Assembly (NCBI GenBank): GCA_037157565.1
Contig: JAZHRO010000002.1
Span: 78,542,001 to 78,606,000 of the forward strand
DNA length: 64,000 nt
Reading direction: 5' to 3'
From: Thalassia testudinum
Lineage: Eukaryota > Streptophyta > Magnoliopsida > Alismatales > Hydrocharitaceae
Part shown: one piece after another, positions 19,772 through 31,363 of the stretch
How positions within the stretch are numbered: position 1 is the stretch's first letter
Layout of the letters: each line of letters starts with the position of its first letter
Notes under the pieces: generated by a model
Seen by the model: the letters and a program-made list of their open reading frames with translations, nothing else
What the model was told of the DNA's origin: nothing
Database searches by the model: none
Made by a program: the position numbers and the translations under genes

Positions 19772-21883
19772 TGATTACGTAGCAATGATAGGTCTTAATT
19801 GACCTAAATTAGGCTAGGACTTAGCATAAGTTAGGGTAATTCATGCATGCATAAGCATTATCTGCATCTTTACTGCTTTACTTTAGCTATGCATAAAATA
19901 ATGTTATAATGTGCTGATTGAGGGCATCATGTCAATTACAGGCAATAAGCTGAACAGAAGCTAGATCTGGAGCTGGATCTGAAGCTGGATCAGGAATAAT
20001 GAGTGTTGCAGCAAGACTGGAGCAGAAGACTTAGATTAGATATAGGGAATAAGGATGTAAGGGAGTTAAGGTTTGCTATTCTATTAAGTGGGAATAAAGC
20101 AGTAAAATGTGAAGAGCTTACGTACATCCTAACCCGAGGATAGCCTAGAGATTTCCCCAAGCCTTAGCCACCCTTAGATTAGGTCACAACACACTAGGAA
20201 GCCCTAAAATTGTAGTTCCAACCCTTATCTGGATGTCCAGATAAGTTATAGGACGTCCAGAACCCTTAGCCAACTCCCGCACACCTCAAACCCACTTTTG
20301 CAGTGTTATTGGATGTCTAGACACTTTGTCAGACGTCCAATTTCTATAGAATACCCAAAACAGAACCTAGAATTCCCCCTGACTCAGATTGGACATCCAA
20401 AACTGAAGTCTGGACTTCTGATTTTTGAGTATAAGTCGTCTAATCCTGTTTTTGGACGTCTAGAACTGGTCTCCAGTTCCTGTTTTGAGATTCAAGCCTT
20501 GATCTTGGATTTCTAGCTCCCTAGACCTAATCCCAACCCCATAGGAACCTAAATTAAGGTGTCCTAACCCTAGTACATCACCTCTAAACTTCCCTAAGGA
20601 CCTAATTAGGTCCTCACCAAACCCAATTGACTTAGATCAAAGTCAATTACCATCACCTATGCCAATTGGACTCATTGAGTCCAATTGAGCTCAGATCTCA
20701 ACCTACACAAGTCCAATTGGACTTAGCGAGAGTCCAATTGACCTAAGCCCAACCTAATTGAGTCATTCCACTCTCAATTAGGTTCACACTCATTCAATTA
20801 AACTTGGGTCAAGTTTAATTGCAAATTCCCCTTAGCAATTAGGATTTGTAACCCTAATTCAAGGCATACACCTACCTAAACCCCTTAGGACCTAACCTAA
20901 ACCACCTAGCCACATAGGGCATGACCACACACACACACACACACGCACATTCATGCACTGCCACACATCTAGAGTTCTCTAGAACTCTCTCCAAGTGGTG
21001 CCACTCCTAGTTGCCAAATTTAGCGACCAAGAGGCATTCAAATTGAGATCCACTTTTTTTGGATCTCAAAACCACTTGGCCGACCACTCTTGGACTCTCT
21101 CTAGAGAGACACCTCTCTAGAGAGACTCCCTTAGGTCTATAAAAAGACCTAAGGGGTGGCCATTTGCACCCATCCAATCTTGGCCGTCCATACTTGGCTC
21201 CATTCACATCCACCTCCACTTAGGCTAGCCACTACCATCTCCACTCCACCTCCATGAGTTGAGCACCACCATGAACGACACCATCTCCACGCCAGGATGC
21301 TGGATTACTCCTCCAACCTCTCTCCAAGGGTCGGCCTAAGCTCCATTGGCCGCCCCTCATTCTCCTCTCTACCACTCCAAGGCCATCGGAGCCCACCTCT
21401 GAATGCATTCACTTTCTGATAGATTAGTAGCTAGCTCTTTACATTTACTGCTTCTATTTACTACTTAGTAGTGTAGTCCTTATTCTCCCCCAATGATGCA
21501 TGCAAAATCCCCCCGTAGATTGCTGTATGCAATCATTTTCTGGTAGCTAGATTTACATTTTCTGTAAACAGCCACCACATCACTAGAATTGTGCGCACCG
21601 AAACTCATATTTTTACCTTTGTTATCTATTTAACACACGCGCACGTGATTAGAATTCATAACAGAAGTGGCGAAGTCTTAATTCGAAGATTGGAAACTGG
21701 CGTGCGATTTTAAATAAAGTAGAGCGATAAAAGATCGATTTCAGAATTAAACAAATGCCTCCCAGAGGCAAACGACTGGGACACTAAGTCGTTATTTTTA
21801 CAAACTTATTTTTGAGGAATGTTTTTGCACGACTATACTACGATTTCGATGACTTTCAAATGTGTGAAAATGGATTTCTATCA
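19772..21883 (+). repeat. Element D 5' LTR
   Basis: The LTR is 2,112 bp, TGATTACGTA to TTCTATCA. It lacks 221 bp present in the 3' LTR, bracketed there by CATTTTC repeats (32450-32456, 32671-32677), and keeps 698 bp (about 20616-21313) missing from the 3' LTR. The arithmetic is exact: 2,112 minus 698 plus 221 equals 1,635. Six GACGTC-like hexamers lie at 20230-20462, and a CA repeat at 20928-20946. Confidence 0.88.
21096..21155 (+). promoter_or_regulatory. Element D core promoter: TATA box inside an inverted repeat
   Basis: CCCTTAGGTCT (21128-21138) and AGACCTAAGGG (21145-21155) are a perfect 11-bp inverted repeat around ATAAAA, so CTATAAAAAG sits across the arm and loop. Just upstream are two palindromes, TCTCTCTAGAGAGA (21096-21109) and CTCTCTAGAGAG (21113-21124). 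The whole cluster lies in the 698-bp segment that the 3' LTR has lost. Confidence 0.65.
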
Positions 21884-21885
21884 AA

Positions 21886-21903
21886 TGGTGCTGTTGCTGG
21901 GGA
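21886..21903 (+). promoter_or_regulatory. Element D primer binding site
   Basis: TGGTGCTGTTGCTGGGGA is the tRNA-Asp-type site with three C to T type differences, two bases after the LTR. Confidence 0.8.
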
Positions 21904-23326
21904 GGCAACATCATTTTTTTTTTTTGATTTCGATCTTTGAAACCATCACTGACAAATTTCCCTCTACTTTGTTTCTGGATGTGCAAGAAAAATGGAAAAA
22001 GAATGGGATCTACGCACACACTGAGTGCAGAAAAGAAATCCAGGTGCACATCATCTTCTCTTATATTAGGTTTTCTTTTGAACCCTAGGATTAGATTTGC
22101 TTCCAGCAATTTCTTTTGAAAAAAACTTATTCATTTTCGTGAAAAATAAAAATAAAAAAATCTAGATTAGGTTTCTTTTTGAATCCTAGGTTAGTTTGAA
22201 AAAAAGCAAAAAAAGAATATATATGTATATATATTTCAAATCCCTAAAAAAATAAAAATTCCTTTTTGAAAAAAAAAACATGCAAAATTTTTTGAAAAAA
22301 GTAAAAATAAACATTTTTGGTGGAAAGCTTAGATTTCAAACCCGAACCCTCTTTAAAAGCTTTTCCACCATTATCTGATTTTCGGTCAGATTTCAAAGTC
22401 TGATTTAAAAATTCGATTTCCAAAAATTTAATGTGTAAAAAATTCTGAAATTTGAGCCAGACCTTCATTTGCAAACATCTTTCAAATGCCACCATTCATT
22501 TAAAAAATTTCAGGTATAAAATTTTTAAAATTCGCGAAGTGCAAGGAGGTCAGACTGACCCAGATTCAAGATTTTTCAAATTTCAAAAAGAAATTTCAAG
22601 CAATCTGCAAATTTATTTTGACAAAAAATGGTAGGGTTTGAAAGTTGATCTCATTGGCTTTATTTTTCATATTTTTCCAGAATTTTTGATGGTCAATTGG
22701 TACTGTTTCAAAGCAAAAAATCGACTAGGGGTCAAAATTGCAGATCTAACCCGCTGACATTCAAAAATCCCTAAAAATTTGGTTGAAATAGTAAAAATTC
22801 AAAAAAAAAAATTCTCTGAAAAGATAATTGAAAAAGGAATCTACTCGCCAAATTCCAAGTTAATTGGATTCCAACTGTTGTCAGAGAACAAGTTTATTTT
22901 TGTGGTCTGCTGAAATAGAACAAAACCCTAGAATTGCATGAACCCTAGGTTACACCTTTAGGGTTACAACTTAGAGACCACACTTGGGCTAACCTAGACT
23001 TAGTCAAGTCTAGTACCTAGCCGGTGAGCTTGGTCACCTTGTGGGCCACTCACCAAAAGAAAACCCCAACTGAAGAAAATGGGCTAAAATCAATTTTAAA
23101 ACATGAATTAAACCTGAATTCGTTGTCATAGTACTGGGTGCTTCTAACCTCTTGGCTAGGTTAGCCAAGAGGCGGGAATCGCTTTCAGTTGGTTGTACGA
23201 CGAATTTTCTCTAGGAATTAAAACTTAAAACAAAAAATCCGGTCATCTGATTCATAAGGATCACTTGATTGACAAGGCCTTAGCCTTGTCTGGCTTGGCT
23301 ACACCAACCCAGGGGTTGGGTGGTGT
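21904..23326 (+). other. Element D 5' leader
   Basis: The leader is 1.4 kb, AT-rich and non-coding. GGTGAG (23023-23028) and CTCACC (23049-23054) form a short inverted repeat with the loop containing TTGGTCACC and TGGGCC, in a position comparable to the leader hairpins of A and C. Open frames at 21798-22634 are unsupported. Confidence 0.6.
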
Positions 23327-25595
23327 ATGCGAGGAAGGAGGTCACTTCGACCTCACTTGGTTGGACCTTGGGAGCCACTCCCAAAGAGGCGAGTCACCTC
23401 ACCAGGACCATCTTCTCCCTCCACTTCTACTCCCGTAGCCACCATGGCTAATCCTGGACCTGGACCGGGCAGGATATCGATAATTTGGATCCGATGGCTC
23501 GTCTGGAAGCCCGGGTAGTCGAATCTGAGGAGAGGCATCGGCAGAGCATGGATTGCATTTTGACGGCTCTTGACAGGATGCAGCACTAGCTGCGAGGAGA
23601 ACAACTGTGGGATTTCTACGATCCAACCATGTAAATAGTCGCACCTTTAGTCAGAATTCCTGTAGGCAGAGATGCGTTTGAGCTCAAGCCCAATGTGATT
23701 GGGTTGATCAACACTCACTTCTATGGGAACTCAGGAGAAGATCTATTCTAGCACTTAGAGGACCTGAGTCGTCATGCAAAAACGATTCAACCTAGGAATA
23801 TCGATCTTGGGATTGTTCTAATGAAGCTTTTCCCATTTTCTTTGAGGGACAAAGCTTCATACTGGTTCAAGACCATTGGGAAGCCAATTGGAACCTGGCC
23901 GGAATTACGATGTGAATTCTTGAAAAAGTTCTTCCCAATCGGTCAAACAAACGCGATGCGGCGTGCAATCATGACTTTCTCCCAAGGAGTTGGGGAGAAG
24001 TTGCATGAAGCCTAGGACATATTTCATGACCTCCGAAAATGCCCGCACCATGGTATACCCAGATGGCACTTAGCCCAGATCTTTTACCATGGTCTAGATG
24101 ACACACATCGGTACCTGGCCGATGCATCTAGTGGCGGGAATTTCCTCGCAAAAGATGAGAACAACACATTTGAGTTGTTTGAATCTTTGGTAGAGAACTC
24201 AATGAATGCCGCATCCATGAACCAGTTCCAGCAGCCTGGTCAGCAGCGGGTTGGTGTCCACGAGACTCACACCAAGTCTATTCGAGTCGACATGGATATC
24301 ATCGTTAAGAAGTTGGATAGAATAAACCTAATTGAGAAAAAGATTGACCAGATTAGTTAGGGTCAATTTGACATGAACTCTGCCACTTCAAGGCCCTCCT
24401 ATGCACCCCGAGCCCCTCCTGCTCGAGTTAATCTACTCACTCGAGATGCATCTTCTCCTTATTTACAAGATCCGCATATCAGGATCATGTAAACAATCCA
24501 GATCTGGCACCTTACGACTAGGGTTACGCACCACCTGCGGATTATAATATGTATCCCCTTGATGGATATATGTCTCAGATATCTTCGGCCTACGAGGACG
24601 TTAGTGCTATCCAAGGATACAGGTGTAATAACCTGTATTTAGAGATGTATAACCCTGGTTGGTGCTAGCATCTGAACTTCTCCTGGTCTGGTAATTCACA
24701 GAGACCACATCAAGATCCACACTACCAGACCAGGAAATACGAGAATGCGCAAAACACGTACCCTAGGCAGCAGCCATTCCAGCATCAGCAGCAACCCTGT
24801 TCTTTATACCAGCCACTGCACCAAGCTGCCAATCACCCTCCAAAGCAGGCTGATCCTTTGGAGGCATTGAAAGAGGAGCTGCAAGAATCGATGAGGAAAT
24901 CTACACAAGATAGCTTGCAGATAATGAAGGTGATGGTTGATCAAATACAGACTATTCAGAACACTCAAAATCAGCTGTTGCAGGAGCATAGGACTTAGGG
25001 AGCCTTGCCCTCCCAACCTATCCTGAACCCTCGATATGTGCAGAACCAAGGCGTCTCGCCTAGGTTTTAGGGACCACAGGGACAAGCACATGCCATATTA
25101 CAGGTGCCTCCTGCACCACCTGGTTATGCTCAAGGCCAGCCACCTTTGCAAAACCCCGCATACTCTGCCCCTCCGCCTCCCCCACCACCTCATGGACAGC
25201 AAGCCGATGCACATGCTGTCTCTTTGAGGAGAGGAAGGAAGACATTCGGCCCACCACATAGGCAGGTGGGTCCTGATTTTTCCCACCCTTCGCCGTAGGT
25301 GGGTTCGATTCCTTCATCTTAGGAGCCACCTACGGTAGATAAGGGTAAGAGGCCACTCGACCCTGAGATTCCTATCCCTTTTCCTGAGGCTCTGACACAG
25401 AATGCAGTACAGAAAAAGGACACATGGAATTTTGAGGACCTGAAGTCAATGTTCAAGGAAGTACATATTCAGGTCCCCCTCCTCGAGGCAATTGATCACA
25501 TTCCCACTGTCGCTAGGTTCTTCAAGGACTATTGTACCCTGAAGTGACAACCTAGAATTGGACAATAGGCGATACTGTCAAAAGAGGCTAGCGTT
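23327..25595 (+). pseudogene. gag: Element D gag
   Basis: I place the start at MRGRRSLRPHLVGP because B begins with the similar MHGRRSQKSHLEGP. The Gag core follows with NVIGLINTHFYGNSGEDLF, MKLFPFSLRDKASYWFK, CEFLKKFFPIGQTNAMRR (23821-23970), then QIFYHGLDD and ASSGGNFLAKDE from 24080. The C-terminal region is rich in Gln, Tyr and Pro (proline run near 25170). Stops at 23587-23589, 24013-24015 and 24358-24360 replace Gln or Trp codons, and a frameshift lies near 23470. It cannot make full Gag. Confidence 0.85.
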
Positions 25596-26203
25596 GTGAT
25601 TCTAGCCGACTTGCCGCCGAAAAAGAAATACCCTGGTACCCCACTCATATCCTACTTCTTGCAGGACTCTCCATTTGATCAAGCCCTTCTACATCTGGTT
25701 TCATCCATCAACCTAACTCCCACTGCCGTATTTGATCGATTTCGATTTGGGGAGTTGAAGCCCACCTCGATCACGATTCAGCTGGCTGATAGATCAGTCA
25801 AAACACCGAGGGGGTGGTTGAGAACAAGATCATGAAAGTCCGCGGGTTCCGCTTTCCCGCAGATTTTTTCGTTCTCGATATGGAAGTTACTCCTAATCTC
25901 CAAGATGCACCAATTATTTTGGGTTGCCCATTTCTAGTGACAGCCCGAGCAAGCATTGATTGTGCATCCAGGTGTATGGAGATAGCCCTAGGCAATGAGC
26001 GACTTCGACTTGACATATTCAGGGTAGCAAAGAATTTCGACTGTGATCGCATAGAGGAGGATGGTGAAGATGAAGATTCGGCATACTGTGGTAACATTGG
26101 GCTCCTTTGTGATGACCCAATGTCTCATTCGTCTGCACTATCAGGGTTCTTGGACCTCGATCCACATGAGACTGAGACCACTGCACTACACATATCTTCC
26201 TGA
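25596..26203 (+). pseudogene. Element D aspartic protease
   Basis: The family active site DLGAS has become HLVSS (ALLHLVSSINL at about 25689-25721), losing the catalytic Asp. Downstream, FGELKPTSITIQLADRS and, after a frameshift near 25805, MEVTPNLQDAPIILGCPFLVTARASIDC continue the domain. The two frames overlap at 25814-25835. Proteolysis of Gag-Pol would fail in this copy. Confidence 0.85.
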
Positions 26204-26287
26204 GGATCTGACTGTTTAGGGTGTGCTTCTGACCACAACACCCCTGAATCTAGCTATCCTGATCCGTACATTACTGAATCACCCCTG

Positions 26288-27480
26288 TTGTTGCAGGAAG
26301 ACGTGACCACAGCTAACGGGTTTCTTGTCAGTGCAGTCACAACCGATTATTTCAGAAGAAGCGAATCAGTGGGAATTCACGTGCATACGGATCAACATAT
26401 TCCCACCCCTAAGTTTGCTCCTCCCACTCCCATTTCTGATTTTGACCCACCCATCATTGAAATGAAGCCCTTACCTTCCTCACTTATGTATGTGTTCTTG
26501 GGCGAAAGTGAGACATACCCATTCATTATTAATGCCCACTTAACCCAAGAACAGAAGCATCAATTGATTTCTACGCTACAAGACCATAGGGATGCTATCG
26601 GGTGGAGTATTGCTGATCTACGTGGCATTCACCCCTCGTATTGCACTCATCATATTTACACGGATGAGGGGTGAAACCTTCGAGACAACCTCAAAGATGG
26701 CTTAACCCGAATATGCTAGAGGTTGTTAAGAAGGAGATCATCAAATGGCTGGATGCAAGTATTGTATACCCAATCTTAGACAGCCAATGGGTGAGTTTGA
26801 TCTAGATAGTGCCTAAGAAAGCAGGACTCACCATTGTAAAAAATGATAAGGGCGAATCCATCTCGACCCGCACTGTGACATCTTGGTGGGTTTGCATCGA
26901 CTATAGGAAACTGAACATGGCTACCTAGAAGGATCACTTTCCTTTACCTTTTATTGATCAGATCTTGGAACGGTTAGCCGGACGTAGTTTCTTTGCTTCT
27001 TGGATGGATACTCTGGGTATAATCAAGTAGCGATTAGCCCGGAAGATCAAGACAAGACCACATTCACATGCCCCTTTGGAACATTCGCTTTCAAGCGAAT
27101 GCCCTTTGGCCTCTGCAACGCACCAGCGACATTTTAGCGTTGTACGATGGCCATCTTATCTGATATGATTGGGGACTATGTGGGGGTATTCATGGATGAC
27201 TTCTCCATTTTCGGAGATGATTTCGCATCTTGTCTTGATAACCTCACCAAGATCCTGAAACGGTGTATTGAGGTAAACCTGGGAGGAAAGCCATTTCATG
27301 GTGAGGGATGGCATAGTAGTAGGGCACAGGATCTCCAAAATGGACTTGAGGTCGATCGAGCTAAATCTGAGATTATTTCCCACTTACCGCCACCTAGCTC
27401 AGTCAAGCAGATCAGATCATTCTTGGGTCACGTTGGCTTCTATAGGAGATTTATATGCGATTTATCGAAAATTACACGGC
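26288..27480 (+). pseudogene. Element D reverse transcriptase
   Basis: The N-terminal Athila signature is present in 26288-26674 (IEMKPLPSSLMYVFLG, AIGWSIADLRGIHPSYC). After a frameshift, WVCIDYRKLN and DHFPLPFIDQILERLAG follow. A second frameshift near 26985 and a Gln to stop change at 27135-27137 interrupt the palm. The catalytic FMDDFS at about 27192-27209 is intact. A frameshift follows VNLGGKPFHGEG near 27300, with KQIRSFLGHVGFYRRFI beyond it. RT copies the element RNA to DNA. Confidence 0.87.
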
Positions 27481-27968
27481 CTTTGACAAATCTCCTGGTT
27501 GCTGATGTCCCATTTGAATTTGACACCTCGTGTCTCAGCGCCTTCGAGACTTTACGAAGTGCTGTCTCTGATTCCCCGATTCTCCAACCGCTTGACTGGT
27601 TGCTTGATTTCAAGATGATGTGCGATGCTTCTGACTTTGCCGTCGATGCTGTTTTAGGCCAGTGTCGGGAAAAGTAACCCTTCTTCATATACTATGCTAG
27701 CAAGATGCTGAATGAGGCTCAGCGCAATTACACTATCACCAAAAAAGAACTATTAGCAGTAGTATTCGGGTTGGAGAAATTCAAATTTTACTTATTAGGG
27801 TCCAAGGTCATCATTTTCACTAACCACTCTGCCCTCCGGCATTTGTTGGCAAAGAAGGATGTCAAACCACGACTCATTAGATGGATCCTTCTATTGCAGG
27901 AATTTGATATCGAAATCTGCAACAAAGCCGGAAAGCAGAATGTTGTGGCAGATCACTATCCAGACTAG
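27481..27968 (+). pseudogene. Element D RNase H
   Basis: The frame reads DASDFAVDAVLGQ, a stop at about 27675, then FIYYASKMLNEAQRNYTITKKELLAVVFGLEKFK and NVVADH, ending in a frame change at 27968. The DASD and KELLAVV context with QRNYT are the conserved RNase H residues of Athila elements. Confidence 0.85.
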
Positions 27969-28027
27969 ACCCAGACCACATTCCTTCTTCCCTGCCTATC
28001 CACGAGCAATTTTCGAATGAATCTCTT

Positions 28028-29341
28028 TTGGCAGTTCATTCTATTGAGTTCCCCTGGTACATGGATATCGCGAACTACCTTGCCGCAGGCAAGATTCCCG
28101 TGAACCTATCCAAGGACAAGAAACTCAAATTCACTGCGGAGGCCAAATTCTACCTCTGGGATGATCCACTGCTCTTTCGCATTAGAGCAGATCAGATTAT
28201 TCGAAGATGCATCCCAGATTCTGAGATCCTCAGTGTGTTATCTTTTTGCCACAATGATGCTTATGGTGGTCATTTCTCAGGATGGAAAACCGCTGCAAAA
28301 ATTTTGCAGTTGGAATTTTTCTGGCCAACCATTTTCAGAGATACACACGAATACACCCAACACTGCAAACGATGCCAGTCGGTCAGTTCTATGACCAGGA
28401 GAGACATGATGCCACTCCAGCCCATCATGGTCGTAGAAGTGTTTGACGTTTGGGGCATTGATTTTTTGGGCCCCTTTCCGAACTTGCATGGCTTCGAGTA
28501 CATATTACTAGTCGTCGACTATGTCTCGAAGTGGGTCGAGGCCATCCCAACGAGATCGGCTGACCATAAGACCATCATTTCTTTCGTACGGCAGTACATC
28601 TTCGCGAGATTAGGAATACCCCGCCCTCTGATTAGCGACGGGGGAAGCCACTTCATCCATGCCCACTTCAGGTCATTATTAAAGAAATATAGGGTACATC
28701 ACCGTATAGCCACCCTGTATCACCCGCAGACCAATGGGCAGGATGAAGTGTCTAACCGTCAGATCAAGCTGATTTTCCAGAAAACGGTTAGACCAGATAG
28801 GAAGGACTAGGCCGATAAATTAGTTGATGCACTCTGGGCATATCAGACCGCATACAAGGCCCCACTCAGAATGTCACCATATCATATAGTATATGGCAAG
28901 GCCTGTCACCTTCCTGTAGAGCTGGAACACCGTGCCTTTTGGGCGGTGCGAAAATGTAACCTTGACCTCGATGCAGGAGGTCAAGAACGTAAACTCCAGC
29001 TCAGCGAATTAGAAGAGATTCGGTGGGAGGCCTATGAGAATGCATTGATATACAAGGACAAGACCAAGGTCTTTCATGATCGCCACATCCGGAGGAAAGC
29101 ATTCACGCCCAACCAGCAAGTCTGGTTGTTTGATTCACGACTGAAACTTTTCGCAGGGAAGCTCAAGTCCAAGTGGACTGGCCCTTATGTTGTGATTCAG
29201 CCATATCCTAATGGGGCAGTCCAGATCAGGGACCCAAAATCTGGGCATATATCTGTGGTAAATGGCCAACGCCTCAAGCCATTTTTGGCCCAAGAACCCC
29301 CTCCACCTGACGAGATTGTTTCTCTTATTGAGGACGTGTGA
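28028..29341 (+). pseudogene. Element D integrase
   Basis: The zinc-binding domain (SFCHNDAYGGHFSG, CKRCQS) is followed by the core. The first Asp is in VWGIDFLGPF, the second in [10 protein letters not shown], but the catalytic Glu of SNREIK is replaced by Gln in SNRQIK. A Trp to stop change lies at 28808-28810. The C-terminal part, [15 protein letters not shown] to [12 protein letters not shown], is open in 28871-29341 and ends at a natural stop. Strand transfer would fail without the Glu. Confidence 0.88.
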
Positions 29342-31363
29342 TTGAGTTCTCGCCCAGCTGGAGGTGTTAAACTCAGCATGTATAGATAGCATCTACCTTA
29401 CATTCTACCATCATCTATACATAACCATTTTTAATATATATAGCATATTTTTCCTGTTAGCATATTTTCTTTCTACATATTGCATACTGACAAGTTGGCT
29501 AGTGCTAAATGTATACTTTCAGGAGAAATTACAGGTGATTTCTACCCATTCTCTCCCTGCTGTACTTATTTTCTTTTACATTCATGCATGAGGACATGCA
29601 AGAACTTAGGCATGGGGCGGTAGATATAACAAAACTAAAAATTTTTATGCCAACATTTAGGAAAACCTCGAAGCTGCATGTAAAACGTACTTTAGGACCC
29701 TAAATAAAAGAATAATCGACTCCACCTTCAATGCTCGCATTGGAGCTAGAAATCGTCTGCAATAGCCATTTTTGATTCACTCGCTCACCTCTTGTTCTAA
29801 ATTTAGGGTCAAGCTGATTGTAACCCGATACTTGAATTTCACGAAGTACAAATTATACGAGGTTAATTATTTATAGCATATATACATATTGCACTCATGA
29901 ATAAGATTATTTTATTAAGAGAATGCATTAGGAATCTTATCCTCTAGTTGATTCCTGTAATCTGGAATCTAGTATAATTTTTCACACACATATAGAATTT
30001 GCAATGGATTCATAGTGAAGGCTGATAAGCATCTTTAGTCTATCAAGAAGAAGCAGTGCTTCTTTTCCTAAACCCCTAGATAGTGTTTTGGGAGTCAGGC
30101 AGATTTTCCTCTAAAGATCCACCAAATAGTGTGAGATGAGAGTAGAGTGTACTGGTGCTCTAACATTAGTGCAAGGAATTTGGAATTCTAGATAATTAGG
30201 TGATGATACTCAGAGATTAGGCATAGTTTTCTCTCTCAGTTCCGGCATATACATTTTGTGTGAAATTTTGAGAGCCACCAAATAAGGCAAACACGCGGAG
30301 AGCGAGTTTTCATAAAACTAGGGCTAAGGTGGATGGTTACGACCATTTTTTACGGAATCCTCGGCTGAAGGAAGGTATTGATGCCAAGGTCAAAAATACA
30401 CCATCCTATCCATCTCTCTTGGTGCCGTGAGTAGGCACTTCCACCAAATAAGCCACCCAATGTCTCTTGAGTACCACCAATCCCTAATAATGCCTCAATA
30501 AAGTTCATGGATGTGTGCTAGTTGTGTTATGTTGAAAAAGAAAAAAAAAGAAAGAAAGAGATAAAAAAAAATGATGAAAAGAAAGAAATATTGAAAAAAG
30601 AAAAAGTAAAGAAAAACTAGTGAATATTTAGTTCAGTTGCATTGAGGCAATACCACCAAATAAATTTGAGATCCACCAAATATGGCCTTAACCCATCTTT
30701 CTTGTGTTTTTGACCGCCCGAATACTGGCTGAGGAATTCCAACTTAGTGTTAGGGTTATGGAAACTCAATTAAAGTGTTAAGGCCAAGTGAGACCACCAA
30801 ATACAGATCATATATGTGAATCTGGTGAGGTTGTGAGCTCTAAGAAAAAGAAAGAAAAGAAAAAGAAAAAGAGTAAGAGAGAATGAATACAAAGGAATCA
30901 AAAGAGAGCATAATTTTTCTCATCTTTCTCTGAGTTGAGTTACTTGGTAATCCAGGAATCTAGATTCTATAGTACTATTCTCTATGTAGCACCAAGTGAG
31001 AGTGAGCCACCAAATATATAATCTTTTCCCTCAGAGATTCTATACCTAAGCCTAAAGCCAGGGTGAAATTCATAGAATATCTTGAATACCCCGAGGGAAG
31101 AAGTCCGCCTATCCCACTAGAATTTTTACTAGAGGTCAAGTACATGCTTTAGAGGTGTATCAGTTTTTCACTCGAATCCGTTGCAAAAGCTACATAGCTG
31201 CACTTTCACGATTGTCTGGATTTCTAGAACATAGGATGAAAATAAAAAGGAGAAAAATCTCTATGCATACACTTGATAAAATAATCAGTCCCTTAGGGAT
31301 CCTTGCTGTAAATAATTTAGTCTTGCATTTGCTAGGGACTAGCAAGATTTAGGCATGGGGGTA
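29342..31363 (+). other. Element D 3' tail with two polypurine-like blocks
   Basis: This 2-kb non-coding tail begins after the integrase stop. At 29585-29620 it has the block ATGAGGACATGCA followed by TAGGCATGGGGCGG, conserved in A, B and C. The true PPT, TTTAGGCATGGGGGTA, abuts the 3' LTR at 31348-31363. Between them are A- and GA-rich runs (30540-30610, 30840-30880) and seven copies of CCACCAAATA. No coding similarity is seen. Confidence 0.7.
30119..31016 (+). repeat. Seven exact CCACCAAATA copies in the D tail
   Basis: Identical 10-mers start at 30119, 30275, 30441, 30653, 30673, 30794 and 31007. All are on the element strand. Spacing is irregular (20 to 213 bp), so this is not a tandem satellite. 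Confidence 0.85.

Noticed and set aside
30119..31016. CRISPR-like or satellite array in the D tail
   Set aside because: The CCACCAAATA units are only 10 bp and irregularly spaced, and this is a plant retrotransposon tail.
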